This document shows, piece after piece, positions 19,619-28,418 of a stretch of 64,000 nt of DNA; within the stretch, counting starts at the first letter, position 1, and every line of letters begins with the position of its first letter. This DNA comes from an uncultured Lactobacillus sp. (GTDB lineage: Bacteria > Bacillota > Bacilli > Lactobacillales > Lactobacillaceae), in assembly GCA_946477855.1 (NCBI GenBank), contig CAMKZU010000009.1:1-64000 (forward strand). Reading direction: 5' to 3'. A program made the position numbers and the translations under genes. Below the pieces are notes generated by a model. That model saw only the letters and a list, made by a program, of their open reading frames with translations. It had not been told where the DNA came from and made no database searches.

Positions 19619-21142
19619 ATGAAAGACATTGTACTTGATTTTGAGAAGAAAAGTTTTACTGCTATTCCGGAATATTATTGTTGTGAATACCCTAAACCCG
19701 CTGCAGGATGGCACGAGCAGGTTTATTATCCCAGATCTATTCAAATTACTAATAATTATCCCGTAAAGACTGATTTAGAGGGCTTAAAAATGACCAATAA
19801 ATCGTGGGATGAAATTGGCGCAGCGCTAAATGATGATGTCAAAACTTGTCCGCATTATACTTACGCTGAAACAGTACATTTGGTGCTTAAAGTTGCTAAT
19901 GCCAACTATCAGCTTTTCTTAACTGTAGCAAATCCCAAAGAAGTTGATCAGAAAGTAGATATTGTTATCAATAAAATTAACGAGAAAACCATATTGGTTC
20001 CAGCTGCAGGGCAGGTAAAAGTGAAGTTGGAAATTGCATTGTCACAGACCGCTTTTGATTTATCCTTGATTACTCATAATCGCCCTGATAATGCGCAAAA
20101 AGCGCATCCAGCAACAGTTTATTTGAATTACTTAAAGCTAGAGCAGCAGGCGTTAAAGCCAACTAGCACCAAAATAGGTATTTATATTGCCTCTGACTCT
20201 ACTGCGCAAACGTATTCTTTAACAGAATATCCGCAATCAGGCTGGGGAGCAGAACTGTATCACCAATTAAAGGGAAAGACGGTAAAAATAAAGCCGTCAT
20301 CTTTTTATCCGCAAGCGACAATTTATGAATGGGAAAATGCTTTTGTCGATAATCGCTCAATGGGAGCAAGGTCCTCCAAGTCATTTATCTTAGAAGCAAG
20401 ACTTGAGGCAATCTTAAAAGATATTGCCCCGGGGAATTATTTACTAATTCAATTCGGTGATAACGATGCCACGTCGTATCGTCCTAACCGCTATGTTGCG
20501 CCGGAAAAATTCGCTGAATATTTAGTGCAATACATAGATAGTGCATTGGCAAGAAAAGCAATTCCAATTTTAGTTTCCCCGCCAGCGCAATTTAAATATA
20601 ATGACCAAACAAAGCGTTTTAGCGTCTGCTTTGATGATTACCGCAAAGTTATGTTGCAAGTTAGTCACCAAAAAAATATTCCGCTGATTGATTTGGGCAA
20701 AGAGTCAACCGCGTTATTGAATTATTTAGGCTGGGATGCGGCACACATGCTTTATTTACAAACAAGTAAAGTAGATTATCCCAACCTTAGTGAAGATAAG
20801 CATGATATAACTCATTTTTGTTCTTTTGGTGCTTTCGCTTTGGCTAAAATTATTGCTCAGCATTTAAGCAGTATTATCGGTGTAGAATACTTTGAGTTAA
20901 AAGAGTTTAAGCAAGATTTAAGACCAATTATTGACCAGCGCATTGGTATGATTCATTTATCCTGGCCAGAAATTAAGGGTGCAGAATTTTATGTCGTAAA
21001 AGAATGCGGTCAAGAAAAACATTATCTTGCTACTACGTTTAAAACTAGTATTTACGTCAAAGATAACAGACAAAAGCAGTTGGCAATAATTCCCTACCAT
21101 GGCAACCAACCATTGGCAAAAGAGTTAATAATTGAAGTCTAG
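19619..21142 (+). CDS. SGNH acetylesterase, rhamnogalacturonan acetylesterase-like (CE12), three-part protein
   Basis: The core (about residues 180-440) is an SGNH hydrolase of the CE12 rhamnogalacturonan acetylesterase type: nucleophile Ser in ASDSTAQTY (about residue 194 from this start), the NRSMGARSSKSFI block, QFGDNDAT with the oxyanion Asn, and the Asp/His pair in DITHFCSFGA. It would remove acetyl groups from galacturonate in rhamnogalacturonan I fragments. The first 180 residues are a beta-rich domain I do not recognise, and the last 65 form a small fibronectin-like beta domain. There is no signal peptide, so deacetylation would be cytosolic. The start could be GTG 19610, GTG 19613 or ATG 19619; no strong ribosome site decides it. 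Translation is probably coupled to the symporter gene. Confidence 0.82.
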   Translation: MKDIVLDFEKKSFTAIPEYYCCEYPKPAAGWHEQVYYPRSIQITNNYPVKTDLEGLKMTNKSWDEIGAALNDDVKTCPHYTYAETVHLVLKVANANYQLFLTVANPKEVDQKVDIVINKINEKTILVPAAGQVKVKLEIALSQTAFDLSLITHNRPDNAQKAHPATVYLNYLKLEQQALKPTSTKIGIYIASDSTAQTYSLTEYPQSGWGAELYHQLKGKTVKIKPSSFYPQATIYEWENAFVDNRSMGARSSKSFILEARLEAILKDIAPGNYLLIQFGDNDATSYRPNRYVAPEKFAEYLVQYIDSALARKAIPILVSPPAQFKYNDQTKRFSVCFDDYRKVMLQVSHQKNIPLIDLGKESTALLNYLGWDAAHMLYLQTSKVDYPNLSEDKHDITHFCSFGAFALAKIIAQHLSSIIGVEYFELKEFKQDLRPIIDQRIGMIHLSWPEIKGAEFYVVKECGQEKHYLATTFKTSIYVKDNRQKQLAIIPYHGNQPLAKELIIEV

Positions 21143-21169
21143 AAAGGTTAAAAAAGTTATTGATTAATT

Positions 21170-22114
21170 ATGGATACTGAGCAGGAATTGGGGTCAGATT
21201 ACAAAGTTTTTTCCCAAAAAACAATTACCGTTACCCTGATTGTCATTTTAATATTATTTGTTATTGGTACTGTTTGGGATCAACCACTTTCTCAGTTAGT
21301 GGGAAACCAGAATGAATGGTGGGCAGCTATTATCCAAGATATGGGTGCTTTTCCCAATGTAGTGCTGTGTTTTTTAGGAGCAGAAGTCATTTTCCAAAAA
21401 GGAACCAGACTGCAAAATCGTCTGTTGAAATATATGACGCTGCTTTTTAGTTTTATGTTTGGTTTAACCAAAACCTGGGATTTTTTTATCGAAGCCAGAA
21501 GTCAAATGGGACAAGCATTTGCTAATGCTGCTAAAAACTTGCCGGTAGGCGCTGGCAATGACTATTCATTCATAGTTACTAATAAAGAACTCTATTTTGT
21601 TGTGCTATATATCATTGCTTTTTATCTCATTCATAAAACCGTGCAGCTGGTTTGGCTCCAAAAAGTCAGTGACCGTGATCTTGCAAGACTAGTAATCGTT
21701 GGGTTAGCTGGAATTGTAATTGATACAGCAACAGGAGAAATACTTAATCAAATTAAAAATATTGTTAGCAGACCGCGTCCATTTATGAATTTGACTAAAA
21801 ACGAACCGTTTAAATCATGGTTTATGGTCAACGGCATGTTAGGTTCTGATGATTTTGCATCTTTTCCATCGGGTCATACCAGGTGCTTTAGCATGGCACT
21901 TTATTTTTCGCTGTTTGTTAATAACGATAACGCAAAATGGAAAAAGATTTGGAAATATATTGGTTTTGCCTATTTAATTATTGGTGGTTTTTCCAGAATG
22001 GTCATGGAAAAACACTATCTTTCTGATGTAGCAATGGCTGCCTTTATTGGCTTTTTAGGCATTACTGTTTTGGTAAAACTACTCCGTTTAGAAGAAAATA
22101 AATTTGATTTTTAA
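21170..22114 (+). CDS. PAP2-superfamily membrane phosphatase
   Basis: A 314-residue integral membrane phosphatase with about six helices. All three PAP2 signatures are visible: KNIVSRPRPFM, FPSGHTRCFS and SRMVMEKHYLSDVAMA. The superfamily removes phosphate from phosphatidate, undecaprenyl diphosphate or related lipids on the outer face of the membrane. Its place inside a polysaccharide-utilisation operon is unusual; no glycan role is known to me. The ATG at 21170 is the first standard start after an in-frame stop at 21161, but its ribosome site is poor (AAAGG about 20 bases upstream), so translation may be weak or coupled. Confidence 0.85.
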   Translation: MDTEQELGSDYKVFSQKTITVTLIVILILFVIGTVWDQPLSQLVGNQNEWWAAIIQDMGAFPNVVLCFLGAEVIFQKGTRLQNRLLKYMTLLFSFMFGLTKTWDFFIEARSQMGQAFANAAKNLPVGAGNDYSFIVTNKELYFVVLYIIAFYLIHKTVQLVWLQKVSDRDLARLVIVGLAGIVIDTATGEILNQIKNIVSRPRPFMNLTKNEPFKSWFMVNGMLGSDDFASFPSGHTRCFSMALYFSLFVNNDNAKWKKIWKYIGFAYLIIGGFSRMVMEKHYLSDVAMAAFIGFLGITVLVKLLRLEENKFDF

Positions 22115-22132
22115 ACTGATGAGGGAGAAAAG

Positions 22133-23653
22133 ATGTTGGAAGCTAGTTCGAAGATTGATGATAATGCGGTTGTAGGCAAAGTTGAGCCGAGAATGTTTGG
22201 TACTTTGATAGAACAGCTTGGTCGAGGTGTCTACGGCGGACTTTATGATCCAGATTCAGAATATGCTGATGAAGAAGGCTTTAGGACAGATGTTATAGAG
22301 CTGGTAAAAGAACTGGGGATAACGACTGTTAGGTGGCCGGGAGGAAATTTTGTTTCTGGCTATAAGTGGGAAGATGGCGTAGGACCAAAGGATAAGCGCC
22401 CACGACGACTAGATTTAGCTTGGCATTCTACAGAAACTAATCAATTTGGCTTGCATGAAATGGAAAGATGGCTACAAAAGGCAGGCAATTTAGAACTTAT
22501 GGCCGCGTTAAATATGGGTACGCGCGGTTTACAAAGTGCACTCGACTTTTTAGAGTATGCCAATATTCCCAGCGGTACTGCTTTAGCAGACCAGAGAATA
22601 AAAAATGGTGCCCCAAAGCCCTTTAATATTCGTTTATTTTGTTTAGGAAATGAGATGGACGGTAAGTGGCAGCTCGGTCATTTAGATCAAGTTGAATATG
22701 CCAAAAAAGTGGCAAGAGTGGCTGCAGGTATGAGACAAATGGACCCTCATTTGGAACTTATCGGTTGTGGTTCTTCTAATCACGGGATGGCAACCTTTGG
22801 TGAATGGGAAGATACTTTATTGCAATATGCTTATGATGAGATTGATTTTGTTTCCTGTCATGCCTATTACCACGCTGATCCCGGTAAATTAGCTACTTTT
22901 TTGGGTTCAGCTGTTGATATGGATCGTTTTATTGATGAGGTCGTTTCTTGTATTGACGCCAGCAAAGCTAAGTTAAGGTCGAATCATCAAGTTAATATTT
23001 CTTTTGATGAATGGAATGTATGGTATCAAGGATCAGAGCCAAGCAAAGTTCCAGAAGGTCTAAATAATTGGCCGGTTGCACCACATTTACTGGAAGATAT
23101 TTATACAGTAACTGATGCAGTTGTAGTAGGAGATTTTTTAATCACTTTGTTGAAACATGCTGATCGGGTAAAAGCCGCATCTATTGCCCAACTGGTTAAT
23201 GTGATTGGACCCATTATGGCGCCGGCACACGCTCCTGCTTACCGCCAAACCACCTTCTATCCTTTTGCTGAAATAGCTTCTTTGACCAAAAACGGACGGG
23301 TGCTAACAGAAGTATCTGCTTTTCCTAAACTTGAGAATGAAAAATATGGCACGATAGACGTCATTGACTCAGTGAGTGTCCAGTGCGCGAATAATTCCTT
23401 AGCTATCTTTATCGTCAATCGCTCAACAGATGAAGATATTAATTATAAAATAGCTTTACCGGCTGATCATAAATATTCGGAGATTGTTAAGGCGCAAACA
23501 CTGCATGATGACAATTTTTACGCGCAAAATACTGCTGAAAATAATAGTCGCGTCATTTTGAATGATAATGATAGTATTAAGCTAGATTTGCAACAAAAAA
23601 AGTTGAAAATTAATTTACCTAGAAATTCATGGACAGTTATCAATATTAAATGA
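22133..23653 (+). CDS. abfA: Alpha-L-arabinofuranosidase, GH51
   Basis: An intracellular exo-enzyme that removes alpha-L-arabinofuranose from arabinan, arabinogalactan or arabinoxylan oligomers. The 506-residue length is typical of bacterial GH51. The TIM barrel holds WPGGNFVSGYKWEDGVGP, the acid/base E174 in CLGNEMDG and the nucleophile E293 in SFDEWNVWY. A C-terminal beta-sandwich covers roughly residues 375-506. No signal peptide is present. The start follows a clean GAGGGAG site 19 bases after the PAP2 gene. In rhamnogalacturonan I arabinan is a common side chain, which fits the locus. The arabinose pathway genes (araBAD) are not in this window. Confidence 0.95.
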   Translation: MLEASSKIDDNAVVGKVEPRMFGTLIEQLGRGVYGGLYDPDSEYADEEGFRTDVIELVKELGITTVRWPGGNFVSGYKWEDGVGPKDKRPRRLDLAWHSTETNQFGLHEMERWLQKAGNLELMAALNMGTRGLQSALDFLEYANIPSGTALADQRIKNGAPKPFNIRLFCLGNEMDGKWQLGHLDQVEYAKKVARVAAGMRQMDPHLELIGCGSSNHGMATFGEWEDTLLQYAYDEIDFVSCHAYYHADPGKLATFLGSAVDMDRFIDEVVSCIDASKAKLRSNHQVNISFDEWNVWYQGSEPSKVPEGLNNWPVAPHLLEDIYTVTDAVVVGDFLITLLKHADRVKAASIAQLVNVIGPIMAPAHAPAYRQTTFYPFAEIASLTKNGRVLTEVSAFPKLENEKYGTIDVIDSVSVQCANNSLAIFIVNRSTDEDINYKIALPADHKYSEIVKAQTLHDDNFYAQNTAENNSRVILNDNDSIKLDLQQKKLKINLPRNSWTVINIK

Positions 23654-23693
23654 TTTAATTTTAACTATCTAGATAGTAAAGGAGGTAGTTTAA

Positions 23694-24722
23694 ATGAAAA
23701 CCTTAGTACAGAAATATGACAGAATGAATGGCAAGGACCTTTGTGAGATAACTTTGATTAATGAGCACAATGTTAGAGCTACAGTTCTTAATTATGGTGC
23801 TACTTTAGAAAAGTTGGAAATTCCCACAGGCAATAATAAATGGGAAAACATTATTATGTCTCTTGCAACTCCCAAAGATTACGCTAAAGAAAGAAATTTC
23901 TTAGGTGGGACAGTTGGCAGAGTTGCAGGTCGCATTAAGGATGGTAAATGGCAACACGGAAACCAAATTACCCAATTTAAATTAAATGACGGACAGAATT
24001 CACTTCATGGTGGTGGAGAAGTAGGTTTTGATAACAAACCTTGGGATTTTAAAGTAACTAGTGATAAAGATACGGCTAGTGTACAGTTAATTCTATTTGA
24101 TCCTGATGGAGAAAATAATTATCCGGGAAACATGAAGATTATTGCTACTTACCAGTTAGATAATGATAATAATCTGAATTATAATATCACTGCTTTTACG
24201 GATAAAACGACTTTGTTTAACCCTACCAACCACACATTTTTCAGGCTGGATGGTCCACAGAGTAATGTTGAAGACTTAAATTTACAGCTTAACGCTGATT
24301 ATTATGTACCAGTTGATGATGCAACTATGCCTATTATGGGAATGGCAAAGGTAGCTGATACTGTCTTTGATTTCCGCAAGCCTAAGAGATTAGGCGCTAT
24401 CATAAATTCTACAGCAGAACCACAAATTAAAAATCGTAATGGATTAGATCATCCCTTTATTCTTAATGGTTATAAGCCAGCAGCTGTCTTGTCTTCTACC
24501 AAAACGAACAGGAAGTTAATCATGTCTACGGATGCACAAGCGGTGGTCGTTTTTAGCGCGAATACTTTTAACCATCAGGGCGCTGCTAAAAATATCGGCA
24601 GGCATGATGGTATAACATTGGAGGCACAAACCGCTCCTGAAAGTGGCTATAGCTTATCTTCCTTTACATTAGTTCCCGGCGAGAGATTTTCCAGAACTAT
24701 TAATTGGCAAGTAGTTTACTAA
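23694..24722 (+). CDS. galM: Aldose 1-epimerase
   Basis: A cytosolic mutarotase of 342 residues that interconverts alpha and beta anomers of galactose and similar sugars. Family motifs seen are GGTVGRVAGRI, LHGGGEVGFDNKPWDF (first catalytic His), NPTNHTFFRLDG (second conserved His) and the C-terminal GITLEAQTAPES with the catalytic Glu. A very strong AAAGGAGG site precedes the ATG. It closes the operon before a strong terminator. Its job is probably to feed beta-galactose freed by the GH2 enzyme, or arabinose, into kinases or isomerases. Confidence 0.93.
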   Translation: MKTLVQKYDRMNGKDLCEITLINEHNVRATVLNYGATLEKLEIPTGNNKWENIIMSLATPKDYAKERNFLGGTVGRVAGRIKDGKWQHGNQITQFKLNDGQNSLHGGGEVGFDNKPWDFKVTSDKDTASVQLILFDPDGENNYPGNMKIIATYQLDNDNNLNYNITAFTDKTTLFNPTNHTFFRLDGPQSNVEDLNLQLNADYYVPVDDATMPIMGMAKVADTVFDFRKPKRLGAIINSTAEPQIKNRNGLDHPFILNGYKPAAVLSSTKTNRKLIMSTDAQAVVVFSANTFNHQGAAKNIGRHDGITLEAQTAPESGYSLSSFTLVPGERFSRTINWQVVY

Positions 24723-24723
24723 G

Positions 24724-24762
24724 TTAAAAAAACAAGTTCAATTCTGAACTTGTTTTTTATTC
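24724..24762. terminator. Strong terminator ending the pectin operon
   Basis: AACAAGTTCA pairs with TGAACTTGTT around ATTC, followed by TTTTTT on the plus strand and matched by A-rich sequence on the other side, so it can work in both directions. Confidence 0.9.
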
Positions 24763-25038
24763 TGCTGGCTGTTTTCTTTTAAACCATTTGATTGCAGCAA
24801 CTGTTATGGTGATTAGTACACCAGCAATTACCAGCAAGAAATTAGACTTTTTGTTTTCCCCTGTTTGTGCTAATTGCTTAGCATGATTTTTGGTGCCGTG
24901 TATATTTTGCTTTTTAGTAATAATGTGCCTATTTACATTAAATTGATGACTTTTTTGATTGGTGTTGGTTTGTTTAGCGGCCGCTAAATGCAGTTTGGCG
25001 GCTGCTTTTTGGTGTTGGGTTTTTATAAAAGAGTGCTT
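24757..25038 (-). pseudogene. Remnant of a sortase-anchored surface protein
   Basis: On the minus strand an open frame of about 93 codons, closed upstream by a TAA and lacking a start codon and ribosome site, ends in a cell-wall sorting signal. It has a sorting motif LAQTG followed by ENKKSN, a hydrophobic stretch FLLVIAGVLITITVAAI and the basic tail KWFKRKQPAE. The part before it is rich in Lys, His, Gln and Ala (KTQHQKAAAKLHLAAAK), as expected for a wall-spanning region. Only the C-terminal end is left, so the gene is broken. LAQTG departs from LPXTG at position 2, but LPQTG-like variants occur in lactobacilli. The parent adhesin or enzyme cannot be told from this piece. Confidence 0.72.
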
Positions 25039-25175
25039 TTAAACGCGCTCTGGTGATAGTGTAATAAAAATTATTATGCTATACATGTAATTAAGCTGAT
25101 AAAAATATGATAATATTATTATTAATAACTTTTTACAGTTACTGGTTAATTTCATAAAGTAAGGCGGTGCTTTTT

Positions 25176-26294
25176 ATGAAAAGAACATATTTTAAAGCTA
25201 ATTTTAATATTGCACGGAAATCTAGGAAAAACATATTGCTAATGGTGGCACTAGTTTTATTTATGGTTCTCTTTGTCCTAGTGGTTGAAACTCAAAATCT
25301 GGGAGATAATTACCGACAGTGGCAGTCATACCATGATTCACTTGAGATTAATATTAGCTATTTTGATAGTAATTCATTACATAAAAAAGAATATAAAGAG
25401 ACATATTACAATCTAAATAATCAAGAAGCCTGTATTGCCGGTTTACAAAATGGAGAGGTTTTTAGTGCGCCGCAAACCTATTTAGAGAATTCAATCGGCT
25501 TATTTCAAACCATGCTAAAGGGTTACCGTAATAATTATTTGGGAGCCAGTACCTTAAATGTGCCACCAAAGTATCAATTACATCAAAGGTTGGTGACTTA
25601 CAAATATCTTTACCGCCACCACATACCAGCAGTGATGAATTCTAAATCATCTGTAACATATTTGATTTATATCCTAAATTTTGTGGCTGTTTTTATTTTC
25701 TTTTATGTTTTGTTGATATCTAGTGATGTATGGATGATCAAACTAGACCATGATACAGTCTTGCGCAATATTCCGTATCGTGTAGAAGACGAAGTGAAGG
25801 GCAAAATCCTGATTAATCTGGTTTTAGTCTTGGTTCCCATACTTATCGGCTTAATTGGGGCATATCTTTTCGCGGGCTTTCGCAACGGTTTTAGGAGTTT
25901 AAATTACCCCAATGTTTTTTATTTCAATAAAATTAGAGCAATCCCTGTATGGCTGGATTGTGTCTACTTTTTACTTTATACGGCAGTATTAGTCATTTTT
26001 GTTACCAGTTTAACGTTATTTTTAAATCAATTAACCAAGAACGTATACTTAAGCATATTTATTGGGATTGCGCTATATGTTTTATCCTATGCGTCTAATC
26101 AGCTCTCTAAGTTTATTGTCTGGCTGCCATCCGAGTACCTTAATGTTAACAATGTTCTTAATGGTACTGTAGCAAGCAAAACGGGCTTTGCCGGTTTAAA
26201 TTTGGTAACGGGAGCTATCATTTTATTAATCTGGTCTTTGATATTAGTTGCAGGGTTTAGATATTTAATCAATAAGGGAGGAACACAAAGATGA
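25176..26294 (+). CDS. ABC transporter permease (ABC-2 type), first subunit
   Basis: A 372-residue membrane protein with an N-terminal helix (about residues 17-37), a large extracellular domain of about 100 residues, then roughly five to six helices from about residue 140 on. This layout is that of ABC-2 permeases of peptide, lantibiotic-immunity or drug exporters. The shorter start at 25176 is chosen because AAGGCGG lies 8 bases before it; the upstream in-frame GTG at 25167 overlaps that site. The stop overlaps the next gene by four bases (ATGA), indicating an operon with a second permease and an ATPase. Substrate unknown. Confidence 0.78.
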   Translation: MKRTYFKANFNIARKSRKNILLMVALVLFMVLFVLVVETQNLGDNYRQWQSYHDSLEINISYFDSNSLHKKEYKETYYNLNNQEACIAGLQNGEVFSAPQTYLENSIGLFQTMLKGYRNNYLGASTLNVPPKYQLHQRLVTYKYLYRHHIPAVMNSKSSVTYLIYILNFVAVFIFFYVLLISSDVWMIKLDHDTVLRNIPYRVEDEVKGKILINLVLVLVPILIGLIGAYLFAGFRNGFRSLNYPNVFYFNKIRAIPVWLDCVYFLLYTAVLVIFVTSLTLFLNQLTKNVYLSIFIGIALYVLSYASNQLSKFIVWLPSEYLNVNNVLNGTVASKTGFAGLNLVTGAIILLIWSLILVAGFRYLINKGGTQR

Positions 26295-27547
26295 AATGGC
26301 GTTATTTTCTTTTTCAATTAAAGGCGTTCCTAGTTAATCCTAAAAATGTCGGTTTATTTATTATCACTATAGTTTTGTCGCTTTATTTCGGCTTGGTTTC
26401 CGTGCCTAACCATACGGTAATTGAACAAGTCGATCCCCGGCCAATTCAAAAAGAATATATTGACTATAAAGCCTTTCTTAAAGCAGCGCGTAAGGAGTTC
26501 GTACTTGCGCGCAAGCCGGGATATCATTATTCTCCTAGTAGAGGAGCAATTGATGCTGTATACACTTATCCAAAAGTTTTAGCATACGACCGCAAACTAC
26601 TGGGAGCTTTAAAGAAAAATGATATGAACGCCTATGCCCACTACGCTAGTATGCGCTACAAGTACATTGACGACTTGATTTTTGAAAAAGGCAATCAGAA
26701 CTTTTTATATCCAGCTGCATATAATAAAAATGACAACTTTAATATGGAAGGACATTATGGCTATCAACGGACATTTCACTTGTATAATGCACTTTTAGCA
26801 GGTAATAAGGATAAAAAAACACCATTAAATAAAAATATTCTGGAAGAACGAACCGCTTTACAAGTAATGCAAAATTCGCTTTCTGGCTGGACAGTATTAT
26901 TACTAGTGGTGATGGTATGCTTCTTTACCGCTGATATTGTGACTAATGACCGCAAATATTACACTGTTTTAGAAAATATTCCTTTAACTAAGCGCACGAT
27001 TTTATGGCTGAAAACCGGAGTCGTTGAGGTAGGAGTTCTGTTGAACTTTGTTGTAGCGGGCATAATTATTCTTTTCTGCATTGCCCCTAAGTATGGCTTA
27101 GGTTCATTAAAGTTGAATACGGTTGATTATTTAGGAAAAATAAACTACATACCTACTTTCAGAACTGAAACATTGGGTATGTATTATTTGCAATTTATGA
27201 TATTTGCCGTCATTATCACTTTTATTAGGCTTACAATTTTGTTATCGATAGTTTTACATAATGAATATGTTGCTGGAATACTTAGTAGTTTGTTTGCCAT
27301 TAGTGCGAAAATGCTTTACTTTTCGCTAGGAATGGGTTTTGTTTATCCAGTTTTAGAAAAGCTGCCTATGACGTATTTCTCTATTGGCGATAGTACAACG
27401 GGGAATCTGGCATATTTAATGGATGTACCTGGCTGGGGTTTTAATGCAGGTATCAAACCGCTGCTTTACCTGGCACTTACAATTGAAATATTATTATTTT
27501 TGTTCACTCAAATTAAAAGTATACCTTTAGTTAAGCGTGGTGATTAA
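26291..27547 (+). CDS. ABC transporter permease (ABC-2 type), second subunit
   Basis: A 418-residue protein with the same plan as the gene before it: one N-terminal helix (about residues 14-37), an extracellular domain to about residue 200, and about five to six helices after it (TVLLLVVMVCFFTADIVTNDRKYYTVLENIPLTKR marks the first cytoplasmic loop). The loop DRKYYTVLENIPLTK resembles the coupling loop of the first subunit (DHDTVLRNIPYRV), so the two are probably diverged duplicates that form a heterodimer. An AGGGAGG site overlaps the end of the preceding gene. Confidence 0.78.
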   Translation: MKWRYFLFQLKAFLVNPKNVGLFIITIVLSLYFGLVSVPNHTVIEQVDPRPIQKEYIDYKAFLKAARKEFVLARKPGYHYSPSRGAIDAVYTYPKVLAYDRKLLGALKKNDMNAYAHYASMRYKYIDDLIFEKGNQNFLYPAAYNKNDNFNMEGHYGYQRTFHLYNALLAGNKDKKTPLNKNILEERTALQVMQNSLSGWTVLLLVVMVCFFTADIVTNDRKYYTVLENIPLTKRTILWLKTGVVEVGVLLNFVVAGIIILFCIAPKYGLGSLKLNTVDYLGKINYIPTFRTETLGMYYLQFMIFAVIITFIRLTILLSIVLHNEYVAGILSSLFAISAKMLYFSLGMGFVYPVLEKLPMTYFSIGDSTTGNLAYLMDVPGWGFNAGIKPLLYLALTIEILLFLFTQIKSIPLVKRGD

Positions 27548-27548
27548 A

Positions 27549-28418
27549 ATGCTAAATTTAAAAGATGTTACATTAGCTTTTGGCAAAAATGTTGTTTTAG
27601 ATGGTATAAACTTGCAATTCAAACAGGGAGAAATAGTGGGTTTGGTTGCACCTAACGGAACGGGTAAATCAACTTTAATTAATGTCATTTTGCATAATTT
27701 GACCCCGCAAAAAGGCTTCATTGAGTATGAAGGTACGCGTTATCAGACTCAAAAAGATACGATTAAATTGCACCAAGAAATTTGTTCCTTTCCTGAGCAA
27801 AACGACCTTTTTCCTTTTATGACGGGAAGAGACCATCTTAACTTGTACGCCGATCTTTGGCATAATTCTGAAAAGCCCGTCGAGCAAATAATTACTGACT
27901 TGCAAATGGCAGACTATGTTGGCCACAAGGTTGAAACTTATTCATTAGGAATGAAGCAGCGGCTTTGTTTTGCGATGGTAGTAGCGGCTAACTCTCCTGT
28001 AATGCTTTTAGATGAAGTAATGAATGGTCTTGATCCCCAGAATGTAGCTTTAATTTCGCACATGCTTCTTGATCTAAAGGGTGAGAATAAGTTGATCATT
28101 ATGGCTTCACACCTTTTGTCCAACTTACAGGAGTATGCAGACAGGGTTTTGTTTATGGGTCACGGTCAAATAATTGAAGATTTAGATAATAAAGAACAAC
28201 ATAATCGTTATTTGAAAATGCAGTCCAGTCCTAAAGCAGTAAAAATACTTTCCGGATATGATTTCGAAACTTTGCCCAATAACTTGATCTTGTTACCTTT
28301 AGCAAAAATTGAACAGGAAAAGTTAACGCAAATTTTAACGGATTTAGTTGACTCTGATATTCAATATTCAGTTGAAAGAATTGATATCGAGGACTTATTT
28401 AACAAATTCTATAATTAA
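27549..28418 (+). CDS. ABC transporter ATP-binding protein
   Basis: The 289-residue ATPase of the three-gene transporter. It shows Walker A APNGTGKSTL, Q-loop FPEQNDLFPFMTG, signature YSLGMKQRL (LGM-type, common in ABC-2 exporters), Walker B VMLLDEVMNGLDP and H-loop MASHLLS. The C-terminal 60 residues are an accessory domain. Start taken at ATG 27549; a GTG at 27537 is also in frame and would overlap the permease gene by 11 bases. The gene ends four bases into the convergent Rgg gene, so the two transcripts overlap. Confidence 0.87.
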   Translation: MLNLKDVTLAFGKNVVLDGINLQFKQGEIVGLVAPNGTGKSTLINVILHNLTPQKGFIEYEGTRYQTQKDTIKLHQEICSFPEQNDLFPFMTGRDHLNLYADLWHNSEKPVEQIITDLQMADYVGHKVETYSLGMKQRLCFAMVVAANSPVMLLDEVMNGLDPQNVALISHMLLDLKGENKLIIMASHLLSNLQEYADRVLFMGHGQIIEDLDNKEQHNRYLKMQSSPKAVKILSGYDFETLPNNLILLPLAKIEQEKLTQILTDLVDSDIQYSVERIDIEDLFNKFYN

